Shown: positions 8,862-18,123 of the stretch, one piece after another
How the letters are laid out: each line of letters begins with the position of its first letter
Numbering within the stretch: the stretch's first letter is position 1
NCBI GenBank assembly: GCA_020830965.2
Contig: JACCFC020000029.1
Coordinates: 689-36,034 of the forward strand
Length of the DNA stretch: 35,346 bases
Source: Neisseriaceae bacterium TC5R-5
GTDB lineage: Bacteria > Pseudomonadota > Gammaproteobacteria > Burkholderiales > Chromobacteriaceae
Direction of reading: 5' to 3'
The notes under the pieces: model-generated
Told to the model about the DNA's origin: nothing
The model's database searches: none
Seen by the model: only the letters and a program-made list of their open reading frames with translations
Program-made: the position numbers and the translations under genes

Positions 8862-9722
8862 ATGGAAGACCCCAGTAAACCGCGACCGAGTTGGCTTGAA
8901 CGCTTATCTGCCATGTTGCTGCGCGAGCCGGAAGATCGCGAAGAGTTAATCGAGTTGTTACACAACGCATTTGAACGTAATTTGCTGGATGCCGAAGCGC
9001 TGGGCATGATTGAAGGTGTGCTGGAGGTTAGCGAGCAAACGGTACGAGATGTGATGATTCCACGCAGCCAGATGCATGTGATCAGCAGCAAAGACCCGAT
9101 TGAACGTTTTTTGCCTATGGTGATTGATTGTGGCCATTCCCGTTTTCCGGTGATTGGTGACAGTAAAGATGATGTCTTAGGTGTGTTACTGGCAAAAGAG
9201 TTGTTGCGTTACTTCCACAATCCCGCGCAGTTTGATTTACAAGCCGTGTTACGTCCCGCCGTGTTTGTTCCTGAATCGAAACCCCTGAATGTGTTGTTGC
9301 GTGATTTTCGCGCCATTCACCACCATATCGCTGTGGTTGTGGATGAGTACGGCGGGGTATCTGGTCTGGTGACGATTGAAGATGTGATCGAGCAGATAGT
9401 GGGGGATATCGAGGATGAGTACGATACCGAAGACGATGCGGAAAATATCGTGTCAGTGCGTGGTGAGCAGCGTTATCGGGTGAAGGCACTGACTGAGATT
9501 GAGGATTTTAATCATTATTTCGATACCGAATTTGCCGATGATGAAGTGGATACGGTGGGAGGGCTGGTGATTTCACTATGCGGTTATCTGCCCAAGCGTG
9601 GAGAATCGGTGACGAGTGCCGGTTTGCGTTTTACGGTTTTGCGTGCTGATAGTCGTCGTGTAGAAAGTGTGTTGGTAGAAAAAATACAAGCAGGTAATCT
9701 TCAAATCAGCACTGCCGAGTGA
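8862..9722 (+). CDS. corC: CorC/YbeX-type CBS-domain protein
   Basis: 286 residues. It is a cytoplasmic protein with an acidic N-terminus, a tandem CBS pair (about 70-190; first repeat begins RDVMIPRSQMHVI, second carries VVDEYGGVSGLVTIEDVIEQIVGDI) and a C-terminal CorC_HlyC domain (about 205-280; DFNHYFDTEF and DTVGGLV). There is no DUF21 membrane domain, which separates the YbeX/CorC group from membrane-bound homologues. The family was linked to magnesium and cobalt efflux and, by its operon, to ribosome function. AAGG lies just before the ATG. It sits between ybeY and lnt as in many proteobacteria. Confidence 0.93.
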   Translation: MEDPSKPRPSWLERLSAMLLREPEDREELIELLHNAFERNLLDAEALGMIEGVLEVSEQTVRDVMIPRSQMHVISSKDPIERFLPMVIDCGHSRFPVIGDSKDDVLGVLLAKELLRYFHNPAQFDLQAVLRPAVFVPESKPLNVLLRDFRAIHHHIAVVVDEYGGVSGLVTIEDVIEQIVGDIEDEYDTEDDAENIVSVRGEQRYRVKALTEIEDFNHYFDTEFADDEVDTVGGLVISLCGYLPKRGESVTSAGLRFTVLRADSRRVESVLVEKIQAGNLQISTAE

Positions 9723-9773
9723 TGGTTGTTTCTATGGGTACCGTTCGTTAAATGCGAAGGATGGTCTGTGTTG

Positions 9774-11333
9774 ATGGCAACAGATCATTTTCGCGATCAT
9801 TCCGTCACCATACGGTGGCAATCACATATTGTCTTAATCATGCGTAATGTTCTGTTGCTATTGGCGGCAGCCTTGGCGGGTAGCCTGACGCTGTTTGCCT
9901 TTGCGCCTTATCGTTTGTACTGGTTGATGCCGCTAACGCTCGCAGCACTGCTGACTCTGGCGCAATATCGCCCGCAGCGGGCGTTTTGGCTAGGCTATGT
10001 CTGGGGTTTGGCTGCCTATACCACTAATTTTCACTGGATTTACAACAGCCTGCACGATATCGCCGGTTTACCTGCCTGGATTGCGTTGCCGCTAGTATTC
10101 TTGCTACCCGCCTATCTGGCTTTGTATCCCGGCCTGGTATTGTGGTTGACCATGCGCTGGCTACAACAGCCATGGCAGCGTTGCTTATTGCTGTTTCCAG
10201 CGCTATGGGTGTTGGGCGAATGGCTGCGCAGCTGGGTGATGACTGGCTTTCCTTGGGCGGCAGTGGGTTATTCGCAAATAACGGAAAGCCCATTAGCCGG
10301 CTATACGGCAGTGGGTGGGATTCATCTGGTTAGTTATTTGGTCGCCTTGTTAGCGGGAGCGCTGACGATGTTGCACGGTAGCAGCAAGTTGCTACGTGCT
10401 GGTGTACTGCTGGGGGTCATATTGCTGCTGGGGGGGGGGCAATGGTTGAAAGCGGTGAATTGGACACAGCCGTTAGGTGAGCCAGTACAGGTAGCGCTGG
10501 CACAGGGTAATATCCCACAGCAATTAAAATGGTCGCCAGAAAATCTGGAAATGTCGTTGCGGGTTTATTATCAGATGGTGGCGACGACCAAGGCGGATAT
10601 GATGATCTTGCCGGAAACGGCTTTGCCGCTGTTTCTGGATGATCTGCCCTCTGGCTATCTAACCATGCTGACGGATGCTGCTCGTCGCTCCAATATGGAA
10701 CTGGTGACCGGCGTGCCGCGCCGTCAGGATGGTCTGTCTTACCTGAATGCTGCGGTAGCCTTGACCACACCGGGGCAGCCCTATTATGCCAAAGACCACC
10801 TGGTGCCATTTGGAGAGTTTATTCCCCTGCCTAGTGTGATTGGTTGGATTTATCAATTCATGCAGATGCCAATGTCGGGGTTTAGTCGGGGTGGGCCGAA
10901 TCAGTCTCCCTTAGTATTGGCCAAGCAGAGAGTGGCATTTAACGTCTGTTATGAAGACAGCTTTGGAGAAGAACTGATTGGTCCGGCGGCACGAGCCACG
11001 ATGCTGGCGAATATCAGCAATCTGGCTTGGTTCGGTAAAAGCACGGCGATGAGTCAGCATTTGCAGCTTTCACAAGCACGGGCGCTGGAAAATGGGCGTT
11101 ATATGTTACGAGCTACCAATAATGGCATGACCGCTATTATCCAGCCTAATGGCGAAGTGGCCGCCATTGCTGCACCATTTACCCGCCAGGTTTTGCAGGG
11201 GGCGGTACAGGGACGACAGGGTTTAACCCCGTATATGCGCTATGGTAATTACCCATTGTTGCTGTTACTGATTGTGTTGTTATTGCCGCTGACTGCCATG
11301 TGGGCGGTGCAGCACAGTTCACGCTGGCAATGA
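9774..11333 (+). CDS. lnt: Apolipoprotein N-acyltransferase
   Basis: 519 residues from ATG 9774. Lnt adds the third acyl chain to the N-terminal cysteine of lipoproteins in the inner membrane. The N-terminal half has several membrane segments (LLLLAAALAGSLTLFAF onward) and the C-terminal half is a nitrilase fold with the catalytic E281 (LPETALP), K340 (KDHLVPFGEF) and C392 (NVCYEDSF). A last membrane segment lies near the C-terminus. The start is uncertain: GAAGGA at 9756-9761 suits GTG 9768 or ATG 9774, while ATG 9840 (MRNVLLLL) lacks a ribosome site but gives a compact N-terminus. A run of nine or ten G at 10431-10439 lies inside the gene and could be slippage-prone. Confidence 0.95.
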   Translation: MATDHFRDHSVTIRWQSHIVLIMRNVLLLLAAALAGSLTLFAFAPYRLYWLMPLTLAALLTLAQYRPQRAFWLGYVWGLAAYTTNFHWIYNSLHDIAGLPAWIALPLVFLLPAYLALYPGLVLWLTMRWLQQPWQRCLLLFPALWVLGEWLRSWVMTGFPWAAVGYSQITESPLAGYTAVGGIHLVSYLVALLAGALTMLHGSSKLLRAGVLLGVILLLGGGQWLKAVNWTQPLGEPVQVALAQGNIPQQLKWSPENLEMSLRVYYQMVATTKADMMILPETALPLFLDDLPSGYLTMLTDAARRSNMELVTGVPRRQDGLSYLNAAVALTTPGQPYYAKDHLVPFGEFIPLPSVIGWIYQFMQMPMSGFSRGGPNQSPLVLAKQRVAFNVCYEDSFGEELIGPAARATMLANISNLAWFGKSTAMSQHLQLSQARALENGRYMLRATNNGMTAIIQPNGEVAAIAAPFTRQVLQGAVQGRQGLTPYMRYGNYPLLLLLIVLLLPLTAMWAVQHSSRWQ

Positions 11334-11380
11334 ACTGGCCAGCTTAAATTATCGAGTTTCTCAATCATGGTTGTTTGCTT

Positions 11381-13651
11381 ATGAGTTTGCTATCCGTCCA
11401 AGATCTGGAAAAGGGGTTGTGGGGGTCGGTTGATCTCTTGCGTGATCAGGTTGATCTGTATGACTTTAAAAATCAGGTGTTCGGCCTGTTTATGCTGAAG
11501 CGGTTGAATGATGTGTTTGTCGAGCGTGTCGCTGCGCTGGTTGCAGCAGAAGGGATGAACCGCAAGAAAGCCGAGGCAGCCATCCAGCTACAATATGGGG
11601 CTTTCCCGCAAGAGGCACGCTGGCCAGGTTTGCAAGAGCGCAAGAAGGGTATTGGCGAGGCGCTGGATAAGGCCGTAGCGGCCTTGGAGCAAGCACAAGC
11701 AGCGCTGTCTTTGGGGCTGAGCGCAGTGAGCTTTGCCGGACACAAGCGCTTGAGTGATGAGGTGCTGCATCCGCTAATGTGTCATTTTGGGCAATTGTCC
11801 TTGGCCGATAGTCAACTGGAGCAGCCGGATAAATTAGGTGATGTTTGCGAGCAACTGATCCGGCAATATGCCGATGCCAGTGGCCGCCGGGGCAGCCTGT
11901 TGCTGACGCCCAAACCACTGACACAATTACTATTAAGTTTATTAGCGCCTGAGCCGGGTCAGAGTGTGTATGACCCTACCTGTGGTACCGCCGGTATTTT
12001 GCTGGATGCCGCACGTTATGTGGCGGCACAGCAGGGTGGCTTGCTGGCCAATGGTCAACCCAATCTGCAATTGTTCGGGCAGGAAAAACTGGCTAGCACC
12101 TGGAGCTTGGCCAGACTCTGCTTTCATCTGCATCAGTGGCCGGCAGATATTCGGCTAGGCGATAGTCTGGTTAGCCCCTTGCATGTTGATGCCGAAGGGC
12201 TGTTACAAACTTTCGATCGTGTGGTCGCACGGCCACCCTTTGGTGTGCCGGCTTGGTGGACGCCATTGGAAACCCCACTGGAGCCGAATAAGCGTCGTCC
12301 GAAGAAACTGAAAATTCCTGACTATAAACGTGTACGCGATCCGTATCGGCGTTTGCTCTACGGCATCCCGCCACATGCCAGTGCTGACTTTGCCTTTGTG
12401 CAGCATATGCTGGCCAGTCTGAAGCCAGATGGTCGCATGGTGGTGATGTTACCCAGCGATATCTTATCGCGCCGCGGGGAGGAAGCGAAAATCCGCTCGC
12501 GCCTTTTGTTTGGCCATCGTCATTGGCCGGGGGATCTGCTGGAAACCGTCATTGCCTTACCCCCCGCTTTGTTTTACGGCTCGGCGGCTGCCAGCTGTGT
12601 ACTGGTTTTTTGCAATAACAAGCCCGCACATTTGCAACAAAAAGTGATTTTTATCGATGCCAGCCGTGAGTTTGCCAAAGGCAAGGCACAAAATGGCCTG
12701 CGTCCGCCGGACATCGAACACATTGTCACGGCGTATCGGGGAGTGGTCAGCACGCAAACTGAAGAGCAACAATATTGCCGTTTGGTTGGTCTGGAAGAAA
12801 TTCGCCAGCACGACGGTAAATTGGATGTGGCTCGTTATATTGATAATGGCGAAGCACGGCCGCTGGTCGATAGCGAGGGACTGCAAAGCGAGCTAAGCGG
12901 TTTGCAAGAGGAAGAGCTGGCAGTGGATGAACGTTTACAGTCCTATCGCGATGAGCAAGGCTGGCAGTTGGCTGTTCAGGAGACCGACACGGTGTTGGCG
13001 CTGCTTGATGACAAGCTGGAATTACTGGCCGCACAGTTGGCTGCCCGCTACCAGTTGCTGCCGATGCAATTGGATAGCTGGTTTTGTCGTGGCGTGGGCA
13101 TACGGCGGCTGGGTAAATGGCAAGCACATACCGCATTTAAGCCATCCCCATTAGGGGTGGTGCCGGCCAATTGGGAGCTACGTCCCTTGGGTGAACTGAG
13201 CCAGTTACTGAGTACCGAGTTACTGGCATCGGCAATGGCGGGTGATATGAGCGATAGTCAGCCCTTGCCAGCCGCCACCTTCTGTTACCACTCGCAACAA
13301 CTGCTAGAGCAGGGTTTGTTGCTGCAGAATGAAGTAGAAGAGTCACTGCCTGATGCCGATAGAGTGGTGTTTGCTATCGATCAAGAGAGTCTGTTACCAG
13401 CTTATTTGTACTGGTATAGCCGCAGCACGATTTGGCAGCGTAGCCTATGCCGGATAGGGGCGGATCTGGAAGGGGCCGAGATCAGCTATACCCAGTTGGC
13501 CACCGTGTTATTGCCTTTGCCACCAATGAATGAACAGCGCAAGTTGTTAACTGAGCTGGAGCCATTACAAGCATCCTTACAGGCTTTGCAACAGCAAGTG
13601 GAGCAATGTCAGCTTTGGCGTCAGCAGTTGATGGAGAGTTTGCCTGAATGA
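11381..13651 (+). CDS. HsdM-like N6-adenine methylase with HsdS-like C-terminal half; catalytic motif altered
   Basis: 756 residues from ATG 11381 (an upstream TTG at 11375 is less likely). Residues 1-130 resemble the helical HsdM N-terminus (KNQVFGLFMLKRLND). Residues 150-450 are an N6_Mtase domain: LLTPKPLTQLLLSLL, then the SAM-binding stretch DPTCGTAGIL from D198. The catalytic NPPF is replaced by R284-P-P-F (codon CGG), so adenine methylation is doubtful. After a charged linker, residues 590-756 look like half an HsdS specificity subunit (GVVPANWELRPLGELSQL, and PLPPMNEQRKLL near 711-722, then a coiled coil). No HsdR or other restriction gene is nearby. It overlaps glycerate kinase by four bases and follows lnt by 47, so it sits in a housekeeping block. 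It may be a degenerate solitary methylase or a DNA-binding protein. Confidence 0.75.
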   Translation: MSLLSVQDLEKGLWGSVDLLRDQVDLYDFKNQVFGLFMLKRLNDVFVERVAALVAAEGMNRKKAEAAIQLQYGAFPQEARWPGLQERKKGIGEALDKAVAALEQAQAALSLGLSAVSFAGHKRLSDEVLHPLMCHFGQLSLADSQLEQPDKLGDVCEQLIRQYADASGRRGSLLLTPKPLTQLLLSLLAPEPGQSVYDPTCGTAGILLDAARYVAAQQGGLLANGQPNLQLFGQEKLASTWSLARLCFHLHQWPADIRLGDSLVSPLHVDAEGLLQTFDRVVARPPFGVPAWWTPLETPLEPNKRRPKKLKIPDYKRVRDPYRRLLYGIPPHASADFAFVQHMLASLKPDGRMVVMLPSDILSRRGEEAKIRSRLLFGHRHWPGDLLETVIALPPALFYGSAAASCVLVFCNNKPAHLQQKVIFIDASREFAKGKAQNGLRPPDIEHIVTAYRGVVSTQTEEQQYCRLVGLEEIRQHDGKLDVARYIDNGEARPLVDSEGLQSELSGLQEEELAVDERLQSYRDEQGWQLAVQETDTVLALLDDKLELLAAQLAARYQLLPMQLDSWFCRGVGIRRLGKWQAHTAFKPSPLGVVPANWELRPLGELSQLLSTELLASAMAGDMSDSQPLPAATFCYHSQQLLEQGLLLQNEVEESLPDADRVVFAIDQESLLPAYLYWYSRSTIWQRSLCRIGADLEGAEISYTQLATVLLPLPPMNEQRKLLTELEPLQASLQALQQQVEQCQLWRQQLMESLPE

Positions 13652-14793
13652 AAATCGTCATCGCACCCGATTCCTATAAAGAAAGCCTGACCGCCATGCA
13701 AGTGGCTAGCGAAATCGAAGCAGGATTTCGCGAAATTTTTCCCGATGCCGAGTACTGCAAGATGCCGATGGCAGACGGGGGGGAGGGTACAGTGCAGGCG
13801 ATGCTGGATGCTAGCGATGGGCAGTGGCAACAGCTCAGCGTTACTGGCCCTTTAGGCCAGGTCGTGTCGGCATTTTACGGACTGACCGGCGGCACGCACA
13901 TGGCCGTGATAGAAATGGCGGCAGCCAGCGGGCTGGCATTGGTGCCGCTGGCGCAACGCAACCCTTTGCTGACGACCAGTCGTGGCACGGGGGAGCTGAT
14001 TTTAGCGGCATTGGATGCAGGAGCGTGGCATTTTGTGTTGGGTATTGGTGGTAGTGCCACCAATGATGGTGGGGCTGGCATGCTGCAAGCCTTAGGCATC
14101 GGTCTGCTCGATGAGGCCGGTGAGTCATTGGGGCCCGGTGGCGCGGAACTGGCTCGATTAGCACGTATTGATTTATCAGGTCTGGATAGCCGCTTATCGC
14201 ATTGCCGTTTTGATGTGGCCTGTGATGTCAGCAATCCCCTGTTGGGTCCGCAGGGTGCATCGGCAGTATTTGGCCCACAGAAGGGGGCTGACTCGCAGAT
14301 GGTGGCTCAGCTGGACGCTGCTCTGGCGCACTTTGCTCATATTATTGTTCGCGACTTAGGGGTGGAGGTAGCCCATATACCGGGGGCGGGTGCTGCTGGT
14401 GGTATGGGCGCGGCCTTATTGGCTTTTCTGCATGGCCGTTTGCGTTCCGGCAGCGATATCATTGCCGAAGCCATTGGCTTGGATGCAGCGGTACAGGGTG
14501 CGCAACTGGTGTTGACCGGAGAAGGCCGTATTGACAGTCAAAGCATACAAGGGAAGACGCCGATTGGTGTGGCGCGTGTGGCTCAGCGTTATGGTGTGCC
14601 TGTGATTGCGCTGGCCGGTGGTTTGGCGAGGGATAGGGCCGTGGTGCATCAATATGGTTTGGATGCAGTGTTTGGCGCAGTCTGCCAACCATGCTCCGTG
14701 GTAGACGCGATGGCGGAGGCTGCGTTCAATGTCCGTAGCGCGGCACGCAATATTGCCGCTACGCTTAAGTTAGGGATGGGCTTAGCTAACTAA
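13648..14793 (+). CDS. glxK: Glycerate kinase (GlxK/GarK family)
   Basis: 381 residues, normal length. It phosphorylates D-glycerate, probably to 2-phosphoglycerate, feeding glyoxylate or glucarate breakdown products into glycolysis. Family marks seen: the N-terminus MKIVIAPDSYKESLTA, MADGGEGTVQAML near 48-60, the GGSATNDGGAGMLQALG loop near 134-150, GAAGGMGAALLAF near 250, and TGEGRIDSQS near 290. The ATG overlaps the stop of the HsdM-like gene (ATGA), so translation is coupled. No glyoxylate carboligase or tartronate semialdehyde reductase is adjacent. The exact paralogue name (GlxK or GarK) cannot be fixed from sequence alone. Confidence 0.92.
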   Translation: MKIVIAPDSYKESLTAMQVASEIEAGFREIFPDAEYCKMPMADGGEGTVQAMLDASDGQWQQLSVTGPLGQVVSAFYGLTGGTHMAVIEMAAASGLALVPLAQRNPLLTTSRGTGELILAALDAGAWHFVLGIGGSATNDGGAGMLQALGIGLLDEAGESLGPGGAELARLARIDLSGLDSRLSHCRFDVACDVSNPLLGPQGASAVFGPQKGADSQMVAQLDAALAHFAHIIVRDLGVEVAHIPGAGAAGGMGAALLAFLHGRLRSGSDIIAEAIGLDAAVQGAQLVLTGEGRIDSQSIQGKTPIGVARVAQRYGVPVIALAGGLARDRAVVHQYGLDAVFGAVCQPCSVVDAMAEAAFNVRSAARNIAATLKLGMGLAN

Positions 14794-14809
14794 AGCCATG
14801 TATCAGCTT

Positions 14810-14853
14810 AAAGCCGCGGCTCAGGTGCTTTTCGAGCTTTTGTTAGCGGCTTT
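14810..14853 (+). repeat. Degenerate end of the inverted-repeat family; possible glxK terminator
   Basis: AAAGCCGC (14810-14817) and GCGGCTTT (14846-14853) are exact complements around a 28-base loop. The right half, through TTTTGTTAGCGGC, matches the right end of the element at 484-556, and GGCTCAGGTGCTTTTCGAG resembles its interior, so this looks like a decayed, shortened copy. Lying 16 bases after the glxK stop, it may also stop transcription, though no clean T-run follows. The rest of the gap up to 15092 holds a small hairpin (GCCACT/AGTGGC at 14923-14941) and no gene. Confidence 0.5.
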
Positions 14854-15092
14854 GAAGGGTACGGTCATTAAAAACGGTGGTATAGCTTTAGCCTAACAGA
14901 GTGAAAGCAAATACTGGGTGTAGCCACTATCATACAAGTGGCGAGCTAAATATCCGTTTGGTTTGATCTGGAATGGCTTAAAAGCCCTGCCTATTAGATG
15001 TGTTATTATCAGCACCTTGATAATGAATCTGCCACAACATACTTATGCCGTGATTGTCCTTATTTATATAAACGGCCATTAAACGGGAAAAA

Positions 15093-15716
15093 ATGGATAT
15101 TCTGCAGACACTTATCGAAGTCTTTACCAGCTACGGTTATCTGGCTGTTTTTGTAGTATTGCTACTCTGTGGTTTTGGTGTACCAATTCCAGAAGATATT
15201 ACCTTGGTAGCTGGGGGAATTATCTCCGGTTTGGGCTATGCCAATGTACATTGGATGTTTGCGGTAGGGATGGTTGGTGTACTGCTTGGTGATACTTTTA
15301 TGTTCACTATTGGGCGGGTGATGGGAGATAAAGTATTAAACTTTCGTCCGGTTGCCAGAATCCTAACCCCGCAGCGTTTTGCTGCTGTGCAAGAGAAGTT
15401 TGAAAAATACGGTAATTGGGTGTTGTTTGTTGCGAGGTTTCTGCCCGGCTTGCGCACGCCTATTTTCATTACGGCCGGGATGACCTGCCGCGTGCCATTT
15501 TGGCGTTTCCTGTTGATGGATGGCTTTGCTGCTTTGATTTCGGTGCCCGTGTGGGTTTATCTCGGTTATTACGGTGCAGCGAATCATGAGTGGCTGATCA
15601 AGATGATACATCGTGGACAAACCGGAATTCTTATCGCGATGGCGGTTTTGTTTGCGGTAATAGGGGTAATTTGGTGGCGACGTAAACGCAGCCAAAGACA
15701 GCATATGCACAAGTAG
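15093..15716 (+). CDS. DedA family membrane protein
   Basis: 207 residues with several hydrophobic segments. The DedA (SNARE-associated/VTT) hallmarks are present: an N-terminal re-entrant region with CGFGVPIPEDITLVAGG near 27-43, and the second motif FVARFLPGLRTPIFITAGM near 113-131. DedA proteins sit in the inner membrane; members are implicated in undecaprenyl phosphate or lipid flipping and in membrane potential maintenance. The C-terminus is a basic tail rich in R, K, Q and H. The gene stands alone and is followed by a strong hairpin shared with the convergent FKBP gene. Which DedA paralogue it is cannot be told. Confidence 0.9.
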   Translation: MDILQTLIEVFTSYGYLAVFVVLLLCGFGVPIPEDITLVAGGIISGLGYANVHWMFAVGMVGVLLGDTFMFTIGRVMGDKVLNFRPVARILTPQRFAAVQEKFEKYGNWVLFVARFLPGLRTPIFITAGMTCRVPFWRFLLMDGFAALISVPVWVYLGYYGAANHEWLIKMIHRGQTGILIAMAVLFAVIGVIWWRRKRSQRQHMHK

Positions 15717-15733
15717 TAGTGCGGATGTATTCA

Positions 15734-15761
15734 AGAACGGGTCGTGTTAACGACCCGTTCT
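15734..15761. terminator. Bidirectional terminator between dedA and FKBP gene
   Basis: An 11-bp perfect inverted repeat, AGAACGGGTCG and CGACCCGTTCT, with a six-base loop, lies between the convergent stops. A T-rich stretch (CTACTTTATTT) follows on the + strand and an A/T stretch precedes, so it can serve both genes. Confidence 0.8.
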
Positions 15762-15768
15762 ACTTTAT

Positions 15769-16095
15769 TTAGCCTACCTTGAGCAGTTCAACTTCAAATA
15801 CTAAAGTAGCATTCGGTGGGATGACACCACCAGCACCACGAGCGCCATAGCCCAACTCTGCCGGAATGGTTAGCTTGCGTTTTCCACCTTCCTTCATACC
15901 CTGAACACCTTGATCCCATCCTTTGATGACATAGCCAGCACCCAGAGGAAAACTAAATGGCTGCGACCGATCCTGGCTGGAGTCAAACTTGGTGCCATCG
16001 CTTAGCCATCCTGTGTAGTGGACGGTAACTTCCTTTCCTGTTTCGGCTAGCGCCCCTTCGCCCAAAGCCAGTTCTTCAATGATTAATTCACTCAT
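15769..16095 (-). CDS. FKBP-type peptidyl-prolyl cis-trans isomerase
   Basis: 108 residues, a single minimal FKBP domain without signal peptide, so cytoplasmic. Typical features: [18 protein letters not shown] near 24-41, [48 protein letters not shown] and the closing VFEVELL. The aromatic and aspartate residues lining the active site (Y27, F37, D38, W60-type tryptophan in KGWDQG) are present. It would speed prolyl isomerisation in protein folding. GAGGAAA precedes the ATG. A TACAAT about 40-45 bases upstream on the - strand is a plausible -10 box. Confidence 0.95.
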   Translation of the reverse strand: MSELIIEELALGEGALAETGKEVTVHYTGWLSDGTKFDSSQDRSQPFSFPLGAGYVIKGWDQGVQGMKEGGKRKLTIPAELGYGARGAGGVIPPNATLVFEVELLKVG

Positions 16096-16265
16096 GCTCT
16101 TTCCTCTGTTCGGTTAAATGTCTACCTGTGCCATTGTAGCAGTGCAATCCGAGCCTTGTGCAAGGCCGTGAAGTGTGGGAGCGAGGTTGGCGAGAACAGG
16201 ATTTTCCCTGGGAATAGATTACTGACGGCCATTTTGAAATGAATGTGCAATGATTGGTTTTTTTA

Positions 16266-16486
16266 AATAATGTTCAGGCCGACTTGAGCGTCGCTGATCT
16301 GCTGACCCTGATTCGTCCACAGTTGCTTAAACACTCCCAAGCTGCGCTGCTGGCACGTTTTCAGATCTTGTTCTGACCACTGCATCTAGTGAGTTTTTGA
16401 ATTGGCGCTTGTTGCATGGCAAAGTGCCGCAGAGTGTGCAGTTTGTCTGGGGTGATGAAACCGGGCTGGTGATCAGCCTGGCGTGA
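16266..16486 (+). pseudogene. Frameshifted C-terminal gene remnant
   Basis: Two coding-like stretches lie in different frames. The first (about 16266-16376) reads ADLSVADLLTLIRPQLL, then HSQAALLARFQILF and TGA. The second (about 16376-16486) reads ASSEFLNWRLLHGKVPQSV, then FVWGDETGLVISLA and TGA. Joined by a one- or two-base indel near 16370, they would give one continuous C-terminus of about 70 residues. Upstream is AT-rich and has no start, so it is a truncated and shifted fragment. I do not recognise the family. It sits between the FKBP promoter region and the efflux gene. Confidence 0.5.
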
Positions 16487-16586
16487 TCAAGGCAGGAGTG
16501 CCGTGGTGCCTACTGCGTTTTGGCAGTGCGGGAGCAGCAAATTTATTAACTTTTCGGAAATGCTTGACCACTACAGCGAGAAAATA

Positions 16587-17975
16587 ATGCATAACAAAAT
16601 GTTACCCGGCATCCTATTAACGATGAGCCTGGTGGCCTGTCAGTCAACACCTTATCAGCGCCCATCATTGCAAACCCCATTAGATTGGCAACAAAGTAGT
16701 CTGTCAACAGCCAGTCAAACGGTAGCGCCGGATCACTGGTGGCAGGGCTTTGCCGATCCAGTGTTGTTGCACTTGCTGGAACAGGTGAGAGTAAGCAACC
16801 CGGATTTGGAAACCGCTTTGCTCAATGTGCGTAAAGCACAGTTGGCGGCCGGTTTGGCCGATAGTGATGCCCGCCCTTCGTTGAGCGGGACAGTCAGTGT
16901 CAGCCGAGGTCGGCCGGTAGATAAGGCGGCTGAATGGAGTAATAGTTCAACTAGCAGCCTGAGTACCAGTTATGAGCTCGATTTATGGGGGCGGGTGGCT
17001 GCTGTTCAGCGTTCGGCCAATGAACGCTTTATTGCCAGCTGCTATGATGAAAAGGCGGCACGCCTGTTATCGGATAGTACGGTCGCCAGCGTGTATTGGG
17101 AGATTGCGGCACTGAAAGCGCGTATCGTTTTGGCTGACGCTAATCTGGACAAGGCGCAACAAGTGCTGAAGTTGACCCGTTCGCGGCATCAAGCGGGGGC
17201 TATTGGCGAACTGGATGTGCTGCAAGCAGAGCGAGTACTACTGGAACAGCAAAATAGTCGACGTGACTTACAAGTGGATTTGCAACAACAACACAATGCG
17301 CTGGCCTTGTTACTGAATCAGCCGCTGGCGCAACCATTGCCCGATATCGCTGAACTGACACTCACGCCGGTGATGCAGCCCATTGTGGCGGGTTTACCTA
17401 GTAGCCTGCTGGAACGGCGCCCGGATCTGATGGCTGCCGAAGCACGTTTACGCGCTGCTCTGGCCGATGTTGATCAAAGCAAGGCAGCGTTTTTCCCGGT
17501 GTTCAGCCTCACCGGTAGCTTGGGAACCAGCAGTACTAGCCTGGGTAATTTATTGCAAAATCCGTTGCTGGCTTTGGGTGGCGGTGTCAGTTTGCCGTTC
17601 TTGCAATGGCAGCAGCAAAGCTTGCTGCTTAAATCCAGTCAGGCGGACTACCAACTGGCGGTGGTTAACTTCCGTAAGTCTCTCTATGCCGCTTATCAAG
17701 AAGTGGATAATGCCCTAAACAGTCGTGCGCGTTTCGCAGAGAATGCCCAGCGTCAGTTTGATAGTTTAGATCTGAGTCGGCGTGACGAAGTGCTGACCCA
17801 TCGTCGTTATCTGGCTGGCGAAGTTGATATGCAAAGTTGGCTTACGGCTAGTGAAAGTAGAAGGCAAGCAGAAGAAAGTGTTCTGAATCTGCGTCTGGCA
17901 CAACTGAAGAATCTGGCTGATTTATACAAAATCCTAGGAGGCGCGCCGCTAGGTGTGGTCAGCACCAGCGAATAA
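16587..17975 (+). CDS. NodT/OprM-type outer membrane efflux lipoprotein
   Basis: 462 residues from ATG 16587; longer openings of the frame would bury the signal peptide. MHNKMLPGILLTMSLVAC is a lipoprotein signal with lipobox LVAC and lipidated C18. Two OEP (outer membrane efflux) repeats follow: DHWWQGFADPVLLHLLEQV, then a helical hairpin; SSLLERRPDLMAAEARLRAA near 267-286 is the classical OprM/NodT signature. It would form the trimeric outer-membrane duct of a tripartite pump. No membrane-fusion protein or inner-membrane pump is next to it, so its partner must lie elsewhere. The following GMC oxidoreductase gene starts about 150 bases downstream. Confidence 0.9.
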   Translation: MHNKMLPGILLTMSLVACQSTPYQRPSLQTPLDWQQSSLSTASQTVAPDHWWQGFADPVLLHLLEQVRVSNPDLETALLNVRKAQLAAGLADSDARPSLSGTVSVSRGRPVDKAAEWSNSSTSSLSTSYELDLWGRVAAVQRSANERFIASCYDEKAARLLSDSTVASVYWEIAALKARIVLADANLDKAQQVLKLTRSRHQAGAIGELDVLQAERVLLEQQNSRRDLQVDLQQQHNALALLLNQPLAQPLPDIAELTLTPVMQPIVAGLPSSLLERRPDLMAAEARLRAALADVDQSKAAFFPVFSLTGSLGTSSTSLGNLLQNPLLALGGGVSLPFLQWQQQSLLLKSSQADYQLAVVNFRKSLYAAYQEVDNALNSRARFAENAQRQFDSLDLSRRDEVLTHRRYLAGEVDMQSWLTASESRRQAEESVLNLRLAQLKNLADLYKILGGAPLGVVSTSE

Positions 17976-18123
17976 ATAAGCTAAATCACAGCAGTTTGAT
18001 TCTAGCTGTAATGAGCTCGCTGCCGTTAGTTTGTGTTTATGCCATTGGTGTTTTTTGCGTATTGCGCTATGCTCAATGTACCGGGTAATCATCCTTTCCC
18101 GTATGCCCAAGGAGAGCACAAAT

